A stretch of DNA of 64,000 nt from Niallia taxi (GCF_032818155.1 NZ_CP102589.1:1226001-1290000), one strand, 5' to 3'; shown: positions 37,578 through 46,208, counted from the first letter of the stretch. The notes: generated by a model not told the origin, from the sequence alone. A program made the numbers and translations.

Positions 37578-38456
37578 TCACTTAGTAAAGGGAGAAATGC
37601 AATAATGTCTTTTGATTTTCTCAATTGATTCTTGCAGCTCGTCATGTCCTGCAAGGTTTGAAAGCATTCCTTGGATAATAGGATTACGAGGCGAGTCTGT
37701 TTTTATTTCCGATTCCAGTACGTCCAATGTAATTTCAATTGAATCCTTATCTGGATATCCTTCTGCTTTTTTGCGGATTTGATTAAGGATATCGATTACT
37801 TTTTCCGTATTTTCTGCCAGAAAATCGATTTTCGGCTTATGCAGTAATTTGTGTAAATTGGCTTCTGTGAAGATAGGGGTGTCGCCCGATATCCCATCCA
37901 CGATTGAATCCATTCTTCTCCATAAATATTGAGACAGATTCATTGCACTCATGTCAATCTGTCCATGAAGCAGAAGCCTCAAAAATGACTGCAACAATCC
38001 TTCATACATGATCTGTAAATCCAAGTGAAAGGGACTAGTTTTTTCTCCGTATAATTCAAGTAAGTAATCTAAAGAAAATTCTCTAATATCTGTCTGCATT
38101 TGGATTATTAATTGCTTAATGGAATCATTTAGCGGAATTGCCTGCTCGCGTGTTTGCATGATAATGAAGTCTTTATGTTTTAAGGCATGTTCAAAAAAGG
38201 CTGATGTTTGTTCAACCAGCTTGTCTTTTGCTGTAATGTCTTTATGTTTGATGTTGTCAAATAGCTCTACTAATTCCTTGTAATAATAATCAAGGATAGC
38301 AAACAATAATGTATCCTTCGACTTGAAATATATATAAAAAGCACCTTTGGATATTCCGCAATCATTTGCTATTTCTTGAATGGAGGTGGAGGAATATCCT
38401 TTTTGCGCGAAAAGCTTTAGCGCAGAGTCTATTATTTTTTTTTCTTTCTCTTTCAA
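37578..38456 (-). CDS. TetR-family regulator, divergent from the riboflavin-like operon
   Basis: The N-terminal TetR HTH is clear (IIDSALKLFAQKGYSSTSIQEIANDCGISKGAFYIYF, residues 8-45). The 292-residue length is long for TetR; the extra C-terminal part is charged and helical. TTG 38456 follows AGGAGG. It is transcribed away from the GTP cyclohydrolase II operon, whose second promoter carries a TetR-type palindrome, so it is a candidate repressor of that operon. The ligand is unknown. Confidence 0.88.
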   Translation of the reverse strand: MKEKEKKIIDSALKLFAQKGYSSTSIQEIANDCGISKGAFYIYFKSKDTLLFAILDYYYKELVELFDNIKHKDITAKDKLVEQTSAFFEHALKHKDFIIMQTREQAIPLNDSIKQLIIQMQTDIREFSLDYLLELYGEKTSPFHLDLQIMYEGLLQSFLRLLLHGQIDMSAMNLSQYLWRRMDSIVDGISGDTPIFTEANLHKLLHKPKIDFLAENTEKVIDILNQIRKKAEGYPDKDSIEITLDVLESEIKTDSPRNPIIQGMLSNLAGHDELQESIEKIKRHYCISPFTK

Positions 38457-38628
38457 ACGAAGTGCCTCCTATTCTTTTTATAAGGAAGAGTTGGAAAAGT
38501 GAATAAAAGTATTAAATTCCTATCGAGATTTTACTATTAAACCACACAACTTAAAATAAGTAAAAAGATAGCTGGTTCTTTCTATTGTACCATTTGTCCT
38601 TTCTTATTTTAGAGTGAAAAAAAGTTGT

Positions 38629-38657
38629 TTGTACAAAAAAAGATATTCCTTTATGAT
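38629..38657 (+). promoter_or_regulatory. Promoter P1 of the riboflavin-like operon
   Basis: TTGTAC (38629-38634), 17-base spacer, TATGAT (38652-38657). The -10 overlaps the Fur box. Confidence 0.6.
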
Positions 38658-38668
38658 AATAATTATCA
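38654..38668. promoter_or_regulatory. Fur box
   Basis: TGATAATAATTATCA is a perfect 15/15 match to the 7-1-7 Bacillus Fur consensus TGATAATNATTATCA. It overlaps the -10 of P1, which predicts iron-dependent repression. Confidence 0.85.
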
Positions 38669-38718
38669 CTTTCTGTACGTTAAGAGACCAGCGTCGAAAA
38701 AATAGGTAAATTAATTAC

Positions 38719-38747
38719 TTGACGCTATCTTCTTGTATATATATACT
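38719..38747 (+). promoter_or_regulatory. Promoter P2 of the riboflavin-like operon
   Basis: TTGACG (38719-38724), 17-base spacer, TATACT (38742-38747); five of six matches in both boxes. Confidence 0.7.
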
Positions 38748-38748
38748 T

Positions 38749-38765
38749 ACTTACATATAGTAAGT
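38749..38765. promoter_or_regulatory. TetR-type palindrome on P2
   Basis: ACTTACATATAGTAAGT: arms ACTTAC and GTAAGT around five bases, at the P2 start point; an extra direct ACTTAC begins at 38745. Size and position suit a TetR-family operator, most simply that of the divergent gene. Confidence 0.5.
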
Positions 38766-38829
38766 GGTTTGTTTAAAAATCATTAAATGATGCAAATTAA
38801 GATGGATGAATTTCAAAGGAGACTTAAAT

Positions 38830-39570
38830 ATGAAAAAAGAAGTAATTGATCTTCTTCAAAATAAAATGAATATGATACCTTTCAAGGAAGACAAGAAATT
38901 ATGCTTAGTTGGGCCTGTTAAGCTGCCCGTTCAGCTTGAGGATAAAGTGGTAACATTCCAATGGTATACATGGCTGCCGATTACCGAGCAACAATCAAAA
39001 GAGGAGCTTCTAAAGAGCTTGCCTTCATTAAATCTTGCTGAGTACCAGCAGTCATCAGTACTAGTATATGGAGACTTTGAACATATAGATGAAACGCTAA
39101 TCCGCATGCACAGCATTTGCCATACAGGGGATATATTCGGAAGCAAACGCTGTGATTGTGGGTACCAGCTGCACCAGTCAATGAAGATGATTGTTGATAA
39201 CGGCAGCGGAGCACTTTTCTACTTGGCAAACCATGAAGGTCGAGGAATTGGTCTATTCACTAAGTCATTAGCTTATCTGCTTCAACAAGAAGGCATGGAT
39301 ACTGTAGAGGCAAATCATGCCCTTGATTTTGCTGATGATACAAGAAGCTATGAAGAGCCAATCAGTGTTCTGCAAGCATTGCGTACAAAGCCTGTTAAAT
39401 TAATTACTAATAACCCGAAAAAGCTGGAAGCATTGAAAAAGCTCGGATTAACTGCAGAAGAAAATGTTCCTCTTTGGGGAGACAGATCAGAATTTAATGA
39501 GAAGTATTTAGATACGAAGGTCATGAAATCCGGACATATCCCATTACAAGAAGAAATTGTGACTTTTTGA
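38830..39570 (+). CDS. ribA: GTP cyclohydrolase II, divergent type (RibA-like)
   Basis: GTP cyclohydrolase II opens GTP to 2,5-diamino-6-ribosylamino-pyrimidinone phosphate, the first riboflavin step. Zinc cysteines are in CHTGDIFGSKRCDCG, and EGRGIGL and LITNNPKK are kept. It departs from typical RibA: HSEC is HSIC, the YLRQEGR segment is YLANHEGR with an extra residue, and ANxxLGF is ANHALDF. An unrelated-looking N-terminal part of about 80 residues precedes the core. ATG 38830 follows AAAGGAG; the ATG at 38806 does not. First gene of a four-gene operon. Confidence 0.85.
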   Translation: MKKEVIDLLQNKMNMIPFKEDKKLCLVGPVKLPVQLEDKVVTFQWYTWLPITEQQSKEELLKSLPSLNLAEYQQSSVLVYGDFEHIDETLIRMHSICHTGDIFGSKRCDCGYQLHQSMKMIVDNGSGALFYLANHEGRGIGLFTKSLAYLLQQEGMDTVEANHALDFADDTRSYEEPISVLQALRTKPVKLITNNPKKLEALKKLGLTAEENVPLWGDRSEFNEKYLDTKVMKSGHIPLQEEIVTF

Positions 39571-39581
39571 GGAGCAGAATG

Positions 39582-40676
39582 ATGATAAAAACTGATCATG
39601 ATTTTATGAAAATGGCATTGGACCTTGCAGAAACTGCTAAGGGGAAAACAAATCCGAATCCAGTAGTCGGTGCAATCTTAGTTAAGGATGGCGTTATTGT
39701 CGGTTCTGGTCTGCACAGGAAAGCAGGTGAGCCCCATGCAGAGGTTCATGCCTTCAAGATGGCTGGTGAGCATGCGAAAGGCGCGACACTCTATGTCACA
39801 TTGGAGCCATGCTCCCATTACGGGAAAACACCACCATGTGCAAATTTAGTGAAGGACTCTGGTGTGAAAAGAGTTGTAGTTGCAGCGCAGGATCCGAATC
39901 CGTCTGTTGCTGGCAAGGGCATTGGCATTATCAAGAATGCTGGTATCGAAGTGGAGGTTGGTGTGCTTGAGGAGGAAGCAAAAAAGCTAAATGAGCGCTT
40001 TATGCACAATATGATCACACAAACTCCATTTGTTATCTCTAAGGTTGCCATGACATTAGACGGCAAAATTGCGGCCTATACAGGTCACAGTCAATGGATT
40101 ACAGGGGAGGAAGCCAGGAAAGAGGTGCATTATCTTCGCAATGAAGTTGATGCAATCCTTGTCGGTGTAGGAACGGTATTAGCTGACAATCCAAGATTAA
40201 CGACTCGATTAGACCTGCCTGCAAAAAATCCAATTCGGATTATTTTAGACAGCAAGCTACGAACGCCAATTGATGCAAATGTGGCAGATTGCTCTGAAGC
40301 TCAAACGATCATTGTTACAGGACTAGATATCAATCATGAAAAGGCTTCGGCATTAAAAGAGAAGGGCGTTAAAATCATTCAGGTGTCTGATGAGGGAAGG
40401 CTTGATCTGAAGGAAGCAATGAAGAGACTGTATGAAGAGGGGATAACAGATATCCTGCTTGAAGGTGGCAGTGAAGTGAATGCAAGCTTCATGAGAGATG
40501 GCCTTATTCAAAAATACATTGTTTACATTGCACCAAAGATTTTAGGCGGAAAATCCTCCTATACTCCTTTTAGAGGGGAAGACGTGGAAACAGTCGATGA
40601 GGCTGTTCAATTGAGGTTTGAAACAGTAGAAAAGGTAGGAGAAGACTTAAAAGTTTTCGCATACCCGGCTGGTTAA
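39582..40676 (+). CDS. ribD: Bifunctional riboflavin deaminase/reductase RibD
   Basis: RibD deaminates the GTP cyclohydrolase product and reduces its ribose. The N-terminal zinc deaminase has HAEVHAF and PCSHYGKTPPCA; the C-terminal reductase has SKVAMTLDGKIA, HYLRNEVDAILVGVGTV and LLEGGSEVNASF. Both halves look complete. ATG 39582 is preferred (AGGAG seven bases upstream); ATG 39579 is an alternative. It starts 11 bases after the cyclohydrolase stop. Riboflavin synthase and lumazine synthase genes are not in this operon. Confidence 0.93.
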   Translation: MIKTDHDFMKMALDLAETAKGKTNPNPVVGAILVKDGVIVGSGLHRKAGEPHAEVHAFKMAGEHAKGATLYVTLEPCSHYGKTPPCANLVKDSGVKRVVVAAQDPNPSVAGKGIGIIKNAGIEVEVGVLEEEAKKLNERFMHNMITQTPFVISKVAMTLDGKIAAYTGHSQWITGEEARKEVHYLRNEVDAILVGVGTVLADNPRLTTRLDLPAKNPIRIILDSKLRTPIDANVADCSEAQTIIVTGLDINHEKASALKEKGVKIIQVSDEGRLDLKEAMKRLYEEGITDILLEGGSEVNASFMRDGLIQKYIVYIAPKILGGKSSYTPFRGEDVETVDEAVQLRFETVEKVGEDLKVFAYPAG

Positions 40677-40711
40677 CCAGCAGTGAAAGATTAAGGGAAG
40701 AGGATGGGGAA

Positions 40712-41818
40712 ATGACAGTTCTGAATGCAGAGGTTTGTATTGTAGGTGCAGGTCCTGGTGGGGCAATGCTGGCTTATTTGTTGAGTAAAGCAGGAGTCTC
40801 GACTATCCTGCTTGAACGGCATCATGATGTGGATAAAGAATTTCGAGGAGAGCACTTGAATGAGGAGGGAGAGCAGGTCCTCAAAAGTGCTGGACTCTTT
40901 TCCAAATTGAAGGAAAAAGGCATTCTTTGCATGAGCCAAGTTGATTATATAGCAGATGGTAAAGTAGTCAAAAGCATCCATCCCCACCCAGAAGTCGGAC
41001 ATACTGGCATACATGTTCCACAAAAGCATCTGCTGAAGCTGCTGTTGGAGGAATCATCAAGGAGCGCTGCGTTTAGACTGGAAATGGATAGTGCTGTCAA
41101 GGAGCTAATCCGGACTGAAAAGGGAGATTATTCTGGTGTAATTGCGTTAATTAACGGTGTTGAAACCGTTGTTAACAGCAAAATCATTGTTGGCGCAGAC
41201 GGAAGATTTTCAACGATAAGAAAAAAAGGGGATTTCCCTGTTGAGGCAATTAAGCATGGCTATGATTTGCTGTGGGCAAAAATTCCTGCACCATCTAATT
41301 GGGAACCTGCGATTAAAATGGCGCTAGTCCAAGGCAGCCAGCTTGCCCTTTTCACACAATACGGAGGGTTTATCCAAATTGGCTGGAATATAGAGGAGGG
41401 AAGTTTTCCTGCACTTCGTAAAGGATCCTTCTCTCATTTTACGGACCAGCTTTTATCTGCTTTTCCAGAGCTGGAGGAGTCAGTGCATTCACATATTAAG
41501 GAATGGAAGGATTTCGTACTTTTGAAGGTGGAAAGCTCGAAAAGTAAAACATGGATCAATAATAATGTAATTTTATTAGGAGATGCAGCACATACAATGA
41601 GTCCAACTGGAGCATTTGGTCTTAACAGTTCCCTAAAGGATGCAGAGGTGCTGGCGGAATTATTACAACGGATTCTTCTCCAGAATGATTCGATGGATTT
41701 ATTAAAGATATACGAGGCTGTCCGGAAAACAGAGGTAGAAAAGGTACAGGAAGAGCAGCTTCGCAGAGAAGCGACCTTTAAGGACCATTTTCTCGCAGCA
41801 GCTGTGGTTGTTAATTGA
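40712..41818 (+). CDS. FAD-dependent monooxygenase (PHBH-like)
   Basis: A group A flavoprotein monooxygenase: GxGxxG in VGAGPGGAMLAYLLSKAG, the DG motif in VGADGRFSTIRK, and the GD motif in LLGDAAHTMSPTGAFGLN. 368 residues is typical. The substrate cannot be read from sequence. Its place between ribD and a pyrimidine-nucleotidase-like phosphatase suggests it modifies a pteridine, flavin or ribitylaminouracil intermediate. GGATGGGG precedes the ATG, 35 bases after ribD. Confidence 0.85.
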   Translation: MTVLNAEVCIVGAGPGGAMLAYLLSKAGVSTILLERHHDVDKEFRGEHLNEEGEQVLKSAGLFSKLKEKGILCMSQVDYIADGKVVKSIHPHPEVGHTGIHVPQKHLLKLLLEESSRSAAFRLEMDSAVKELIRTEKGDYSGVIALINGVETVVNSKIIVGADGRFSTIRKKGDFPVEAIKHGYDLLWAKIPAPSNWEPAIKMALVQGSQLALFTQYGGFIQIGWNIEEGSFPALRKGSFSHFTDQLLSAFPELEESVHSHIKEWKDFVLLKVESSKSKTWINNNVILLGDAAHTMSPTGAFGLNSSLKDAEVLAELLQRILLQNDSMDLLKIYEAVRKTEVEKVQEEQLRREATFKDHFLAAAVVVN

Positions 41819-41836
41819 TTGGAAGGGAAGCATATA

Positions 41837-42412
41837 ATGAAGTTCGGTTTTGATATAGATGATACATTGATTAGTTTACGTGAGCATGCCTTTCATTTAT
41901 ATAATAAAAAACTGCATAAGGATGTGCATGTCGATCATTTTCATGCACTAAAAACAGTAGAAATACATGAACCGTTTGGTCTAGATGGCGGAGAAGGTAA
42001 AAATATGTGGAACTCTTTAAGTGAAGAGATATATTTTACAGATTGTCCCCCATATCCAAGTGCAGTTGAATTTCTGCAAAAGCTGACAGCTAATGGACAT
42101 GAAGTTTATTATATTACAGCAAGAAACAAGGTGTTTGCGGAACGTACAAAGGAATGGATGAAAGAACAGGGCTTTCCTGTTAAGGATGATCACTTTTTCT
42201 GCGGGATGGCTGATCATGAGAAAATTGACGTTATCCAAAATCTTGGGCTTGATTACTATATGGATGATAAGCCTGCTGTTTTGGATACACTTGCAGAAAC
42301 TGGTGTTCAGCTGCTAGTGAAGGACCAATCGTATAATAAGAATCTTTCCTATGACAGAGTATACAGTTGGGCAGATGTTTGGGAATATCTTAAATTAGCA
42401 GAAGGTAAATGA
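41837..42412 (+). CDS. HAD phosphatase of the 5'(3')-deoxyribonucleotidase (NT5C) family
   Basis: A HAD phosphatase with motif I DIDDTLI, motif II in YYITARN, and an acidic motif IV YYMDDKPAVLD. The family (PF06941-like; compare B. subtilis YqfW) dephosphorylates pyrimidine nucleotides. In this operon it is a good candidate for removing the phosphate from 5-amino-6-ribitylaminouracil phosphate, the RibD product. GGAAGGGAAG precedes ATG 41837, 18 bases after the monooxygenase stop. A terminator follows. Confidence 0.82.
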   Translation: MKFGFDIDDTLISLREHAFHLYNKKLHKDVHVDHFHALKTVEIHEPFGLDGGEGKNMWNSLSEEIYFTDCPPYPSAVEFLQKLTANGHEVYYITARNKVFAERTKEWMKEQGFPVKDDHFFCGMADHEKIDVIQNLGLDYYMDDKPAVLDTLAETGVQLLVKDQSYNKNLSYDRVYSWADVWEYLKLAEGK

Positions 42413-42444
42413 AAAAAGCAGGGACTAAAGTCCCTGCTTTTTTC
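42411..42444. terminator. Terminator of the riboflavin-like operon
   Basis: A 15-bp perfect stem (42411-42425 with 42430-42444) around TAAA, with A and T runs inside the arms. Confidence 0.85.
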
Positions 42445-42454
42445 ATTTACCTTG

Positions 42455-42931
42455 TTATAGCTTCATTCCCATCCTGCTCTTATACCTTTTAATGAGCATT
42501 TGGCAATCGACACTGACAACACCTTGGATAGCGTATAATTTATTAGTTAAAAATTGCTCCATTTCATGATTGTCTGCAAAAATTCCGTGCATATGTAATT
42601 TACTTGGCCCTGTCATATGATAAAGGCTGCTTATAGCGGCTTCATTTGCCAATAATTCAGCTACCTCCTCAAGATGCTTTGGTTCCACATCAATATTAAA
42701 GAAAGCAGACACCGTCTTGCCGATTTTTACAGGATTAATAACAGCTGTGAACTTTTCAATTATGCCATTCTCCACCATTGCATTGATTCGCATTTGCACT
42801 GCTACCCTTGATATCCCGACTTCCTTTCCGATATCTGTGTAGGAAATCCTGCCATTATCATGCAATAATGACATTATTGCATGATCAATCTGATCTAATT
42901 TACTTGGCGTCAGTTCATGTCCATTTGTCAT
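42455..42931 (-). CDS. Lrp/AsnC family regulator (YwrC-like)
   Basis: An N-terminal HTH (about 12-60, [22 protein letters not shown]...) and a C-terminal RAM domain. It follows two half-size chromate transporter genes in the same direction, the same makeup as ywrBAC in B. subtilis, where the Lrp-like YwrC represses the pair. A palindrome upstream of the first transporter is a candidate target. AAAGGAA precedes ATG 42931. Confidence 0.85.
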   Translation of the reverse strand: MTNGHELTPSKLDQIDHAIMSLLHDNGRISYTDIGKEVGISRVAVQMRINAMVENGIIEKFTAVINPVKIGKTVSAFFNIDVEPKHLEEVAELLANEAAISSLYHMTGPSKLHMHGIFADNHEMEQFLTNKLYAIQGVVSVDCQMLIKRYKSRMGMKL

Positions 42932-42948
42932 TTTAGGTCTGTTCCTTT

Positions 42949-43488
42949 CTAACTTAAATGGGGTACAACAATGCCGCCATATGCAAAGGCTAAGATAATA
43001 ACAATAGCAGGGTGAACCTTAAACTTCTGTAGTAAGGCAAAGGAAATCACCGCGATAGCAGCTGTTTGAATCCATCCTAACGAAATATAGGAGTCTTGCA
43101 GCATTTCAAATGTAAGGATTATCATTAATGCCGCAATGACAGGCTGAACTAAAAGTGCCATTCCTTTCACTATTTTTGAATCACGATGCTTACTCATGAT
43201 ATTAGCAAGAAAAATAAGGGCAGCAGCAGATGGTATAACAGTTGCTGCTAAAGCTACGATAAAGCCCCACCATCCGCCAATTCCAAAACCGACATATGCG
43301 GCTATTTTTGTTGCGATTGGACCGGGAAGGGCATTACCAAGTGCTAGCATATTGGAGAACTCGGCATTTGAAAGCCAATTGTACCGATTAACAATCTCTT
43401 CATACATGAGAGGAATCGAAGCTGGACCGCCACCATAGCCGAATATATTAGATAATAGGAAACTTAAAAAGATGCTGATTAATATCAT
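42949..43488 (-). CDS. Short-chain chromate transporter subunit (ChrA half, YwrA-like)
   Basis: A 179-residue membrane protein of the CHR family with about five to six hydrophobic segments and the motif [18 protein letters not shown], plus [13 protein letters not shown]. It works with its partner half-protein as a chromate efflux pump in B. subtilis (Chr3N/Chr3C). It begins two bases after the partner's stop, so translation is likely coupled. Confidence 0.88.
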   Translation of the reverse strand: MILISIFLSFLLSNIFGYGGGPASIPLMYEEIVNRYNWLSNAEFSNMLALGNALPGPIATKIAAYVGFGIGGWWGFIVALAATVIPSAAALIFLANIMSKHRDSKIVKGMALLVQPVIAALMIILTFEMLQDSYISLGWIQTAAIAVISFALLQKFKVHPAIVIILAFAYGGIVVPHLS

Positions 43489-43490
43489 AT

Positions 43491-44060
43491 TTACATGCCT
43501 CTTTCTTTTTTATGGAAAATTCGATCTTTAAGGTTGAAATGAAATGCTCCATAAGTTAAAAATATTAAAACGACAATAGCAGGATGAATGGAAATGTATT
43601 GCAGTAAAAACAGACAAATTAATGTTAAGGCTACACCAACATATATTCCTAACCCTTTGATTGCTTTCTCCGCAAACTCATATGCCATTAAGCCAAGCAT
43701 AACGGCAATAACAGGAATGACGGCAGACACCATGCTTGTGATGACTGCTGAATGGCTAACAACGTTGATGAATGAAATCAATACGACCATTGCCAGACAT
43801 GTCGGTAAAATGTGGGCAAGTACTGATACGATAGCTCCCAAAATGCCTTTTTGGCGATAACCAAGATATGCTGCCATTTTGGTCGCAATTGGCCCTGGCA
43901 AAGTGTTGGCAATCGCCAGAATTTCACCGAATTCATCATTATCAAGCCATTTGAATTTTGTCACTGCTTCATAACGAATAAGAGGTATAACCGAAGGCCC
44001 CCCTCCAAAACCAAGTATGCCAGACCGGCACATTGCAATAATTATTTCTTTATAAACCAT
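43491..44060 (-). CDS. Short-chain chromate transporter subunit (ChrA half, YwrB-like)
   Basis: The other CHR half-protein, 189 residues, with GILGFGGGPSVIPLIRYEAV and [19 protein letters not shown] and about six membrane segments. First gene of a three-gene operon with the second half and an Lrp-type regulator. Full chromate export likely needs both halves with opposite membrane topology. Confidence 0.88.
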   Translation of the reverse strand: MVYKEIIIAMCRSGILGFGGGPSVIPLIRYEAVTKFKWLDNDEFGEILAIANTLPGPIATKMAAYLGYRQKGILGAIVSVLAHILPTCLAMVVLISFINVVSHSAVITSMVSAVIPVIAVMLGLMAYEFAEKAIKGLGIYVGVALTLICLFLLQYISIHPAIVVLIFLTYGAFHFNLKDRIFHKKERGM

Positions 44061-44440
44061 CTGCTTTTCTCCCTTCTGTATTAACGAACATTATGTAATA
44101 AATAAATGCATGATTAATATCTTTTCGTAAATATAATAACATAATTGATGTTATTTGAATTGGAAAATATAAAAAAATATAACAATATGAAAATATGATA
44201 ATGCGTTATACCCTGCGAAAAAGAATTTGAAACTTGCTTTGAACTATAATACAATAGTAAAAATAATCTCAAAACGGTATGAAATACCATTTCTCCTCTA
44301 GTTTGAACAATTAAACCCAGCACATACTCTTCCATACCATTTGCAAAATCATTTTCCAATAAAAACACGTTAATGATGGAAAGTAACAAAGATACATATA
44401 GGAATAAGCAAGTGAAAATAAGAAGGGGGCATAAAAACGT
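44061..44440. other. Divergent intergenic region chr operon / adenine deaminase
   Basis: Very AT-rich. It holds the palindrome at 44136-44156, a TATAAT (44245-44250) without a good -35, a small GGTAT-GAA-ATACC hairpin near 44276-44288, and the Shine-Dalgarno of ade. I see no purine riboswitch. Confidence 0.4.
44136..44156. promoter_or_regulatory. 21-bp palindrome upstream of the chr operon
   Basis: AATAACAT-AATTG-ATGTTATT, perfect eight-base arms, 76 bases upstream of the first chr gene. A likely operator for the Lrp-type regulator encoded in the operon; inference. Confidence 0.45.
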
Positions 44441-46174
44441 ATGAGCAGTAAATATGAAAAGAGACTAAAAATAGCAGCAAAAAGGGAGAAGGCAGACCTT
44501 GTCATAAAGAATGCTTCCATAGTAAATGTATTTACAGGAGAATTGATGGAGGGAGATATAGCTATATCTGATGACTCGATTGCAGGAATTGGTGATTACG
44601 AAGGAATGAGTTCCATTGACGCAAAAGGAAAGTTCATTATTCCTGGATTGATTGATGGCCATGTTCATATTGAAAGCAGCATGCTCACACCACAGGAATT
44701 TGCAAAGGTTCTGCTGCTGCACGGTGTCACAACTGCGATTACGGATCCCCACGAAATAGCTAATGTTGCCGGAACTAAGGGAATACAATATATGTTGGAC
44801 CAATCAGAAGGCTTGCCACTGGATATTCGTGTTATGCTTCCTTCTTGTGTGCCTGCCGTGCCGAATGACAGTAACGGGGCCGCTTTGTATGCAGATGACT
44901 TGGCTCCATTCTTCAAGCATGAGCGTGTCCTTGGTTTAGCAGAGGTAATGGATTTTCCGTCAGTCTATAACACTAGCCCTGATATGGTCAGTAAGCTTCT
45001 TCTCACAAAGATGAGCAATGGAATTATAGACGGTCATGCTGCGGGAATTGATCGGGAGAGCTTAAATGTCTACAGTGCTGCCGGTATACGAAATGATCAT
45101 GAAGCAACGACATTAAAAGAAGGCAAGGACAGGCTGGATTTAGGGCTTTACCTAATGATAAGGGAAGGTACAGTCGCTAAAGATTTAAAAGCATTATTGC
45201 CAGTCGTTACAGAAAAAAACGCCCGCAGATGCCTGTTTGTTACAGATGACAAACTAATCGATGATTTATTACATGAGGGCAGTGTGGACCATTGCGTTCG
45301 TTTAGCTATAAAGGAAGGACTTAATCCCATTACAGCCATTCAAATGGCGACAATTAATACTGCTGAATGCTATAAGCAGGAAGGAATCGGTGCTGTGTCA
45401 CCAGGCTATAAAGCAGATTTCTTAATTGTTGACAGTCTTGAGGATCTCTCCATAAAGCAAGTTTATAAAGACGGAAAATGTATTGTGGAAGACGGCAACC
45501 TGAAATTAGAGCAGTTCAAAGAGCAGACATACGAAGCTTCCAATCTTCCCGCATTAAATTATGCACCATTTAAGCTAGAAGAATTGCAGCTGCCACTGCA
45601 ATCCGATAGCTGCCATGTAATTGGAGTTATACCAAACAGTATTGTGACAGAGCATTTAATAGAGAAGGTACAGGTAGAGGGCGGAATCTTTCAACCTTCT
45701 GTAGAAGAAGATTTACTAAAGCTGGTTGTAGTAGAGCGGCATCATCGTACTGGAAATATTGGACGTGGAATTGTAAAGGGCTTTGGCTTCAAAAAAGGAG
45801 CAATTGCCACTAGCATTTCCCATGATTCGCATAATATTGTGGCAGTTGGCACAAATGATGAGGATATAATGCTTGCAATTGAGGAGTTAAAAAATATTAA
45901 TGGAGGCATCACTGCAGTCGCCGAAGGCCAATTAATTGCTTCCCTACCATTACCGATAGCAGGTCTTATATCAGATCAAAGCTATGAAACATTGTACCAG
46001 CAAATGAATGCACTCAACGAACAAGTAATGCAACTTGGAGGGAAAAGCAGCTTTAATCCATTTCTGACTCTTTCCTTTTTATCCTTGTCTGTTATTCCTA
46101 CCTTAAAACTAACTGATATAGGGCTGTTTGACTTCAGCCAATTTGCGTATATAGGTTTAGAAGCAAATAAGTAA
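44441..46174 (+). CDS. ade: Adenine deaminase
   Basis: A manganese/iron metal-dependent amidohydrolase converting adenine to hypoxanthine. GLIDGHVHIESSMLTP carries the metal-binding HxH, followed by TDPHEIANVAG, DGHAAG, NDHEAT and the C-terminal domain VERHHRTGNIGRG. 577 residues is the full family length. GAAGGGGG precedes ATG 44441. Monocistronic with its own terminator. Confidence 0.95.
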   Translation: MSSKYEKRLKIAAKREKADLVIKNASIVNVFTGELMEGDIAISDDSIAGIGDYEGMSSIDAKGKFIIPGLIDGHVHIESSMLTPQEFAKVLLLHGVTTAITDPHEIANVAGTKGIQYMLDQSEGLPLDIRVMLPSCVPAVPNDSNGAALYADDLAPFFKHERVLGLAEVMDFPSVYNTSPDMVSKLLLTKMSNGIIDGHAAGIDRESLNVYSAAGIRNDHEATTLKEGKDRLDLGLYLMIREGTVAKDLKALLPVVTEKNARRCLFVTDDKLIDDLLHEGSVDHCVRLAIKEGLNPITAIQMATINTAECYKQEGIGAVSPGYKADFLIVDSLEDLSIKQVYKDGKCIVEDGNLKLEQFKEQTYEASNLPALNYAPFKLEELQLPLQSDSCHVIGVIPNSIVTEHLIEKVQVEGGIFQPSVEEDLLKLVVVERHHRTGNIGRGIVKGFGFKKGAIATSISHDSHNIVAVGTNDEDIMLAIEELKNINGGITAVAEGQLIASLPLPIAGLISDQSYETLYQQMNALNEQVMQLGGKSSFNPFLTLSFLSLSVIPTLKLTDIGLFDFSQFAYIGLEANK

Positions 46175-46179
46175 GTAGA

Positions 46180-46208
46180 AACGAACATCATCAAAGATGT
46201 TCGTTTTT
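46180..46208 (+). terminator. Terminator after ade
   Basis: A 10-bp stem (46180-46189 with 46196-46205) followed by TTTTT. Confidence 0.85.

Larger units (their letters stand above)
38457..38829. other. Divergent regulatory region of TetR gene and riboflavin-like operon
   Basis: This 373-bp gap holds two plus-strand promoters, a perfect Fur box, a palindrome on the second promoter, and for the minus strand an extended -10 (TGGTACAAT, complement of 38584-38592). I searched it for the FMN riboswitch pattern and saw none. Confidence 0.6.

Noticed and set aside
38457..38829. FMN riboswitch upstream of the riboflavin-like operon
   Set aside because: None of the conserved RFN-element sequence blocks is visible; control appears to be by Fur and a palindrome.
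44061..44440. Purine riboswitch or minus-strand ORFs upstream of adenine deaminase
   Set aside because: No purine-aptamer sequence is seen, and the minus-strand frames at 44114-44520 have no ribosome site and run into ade antisense.
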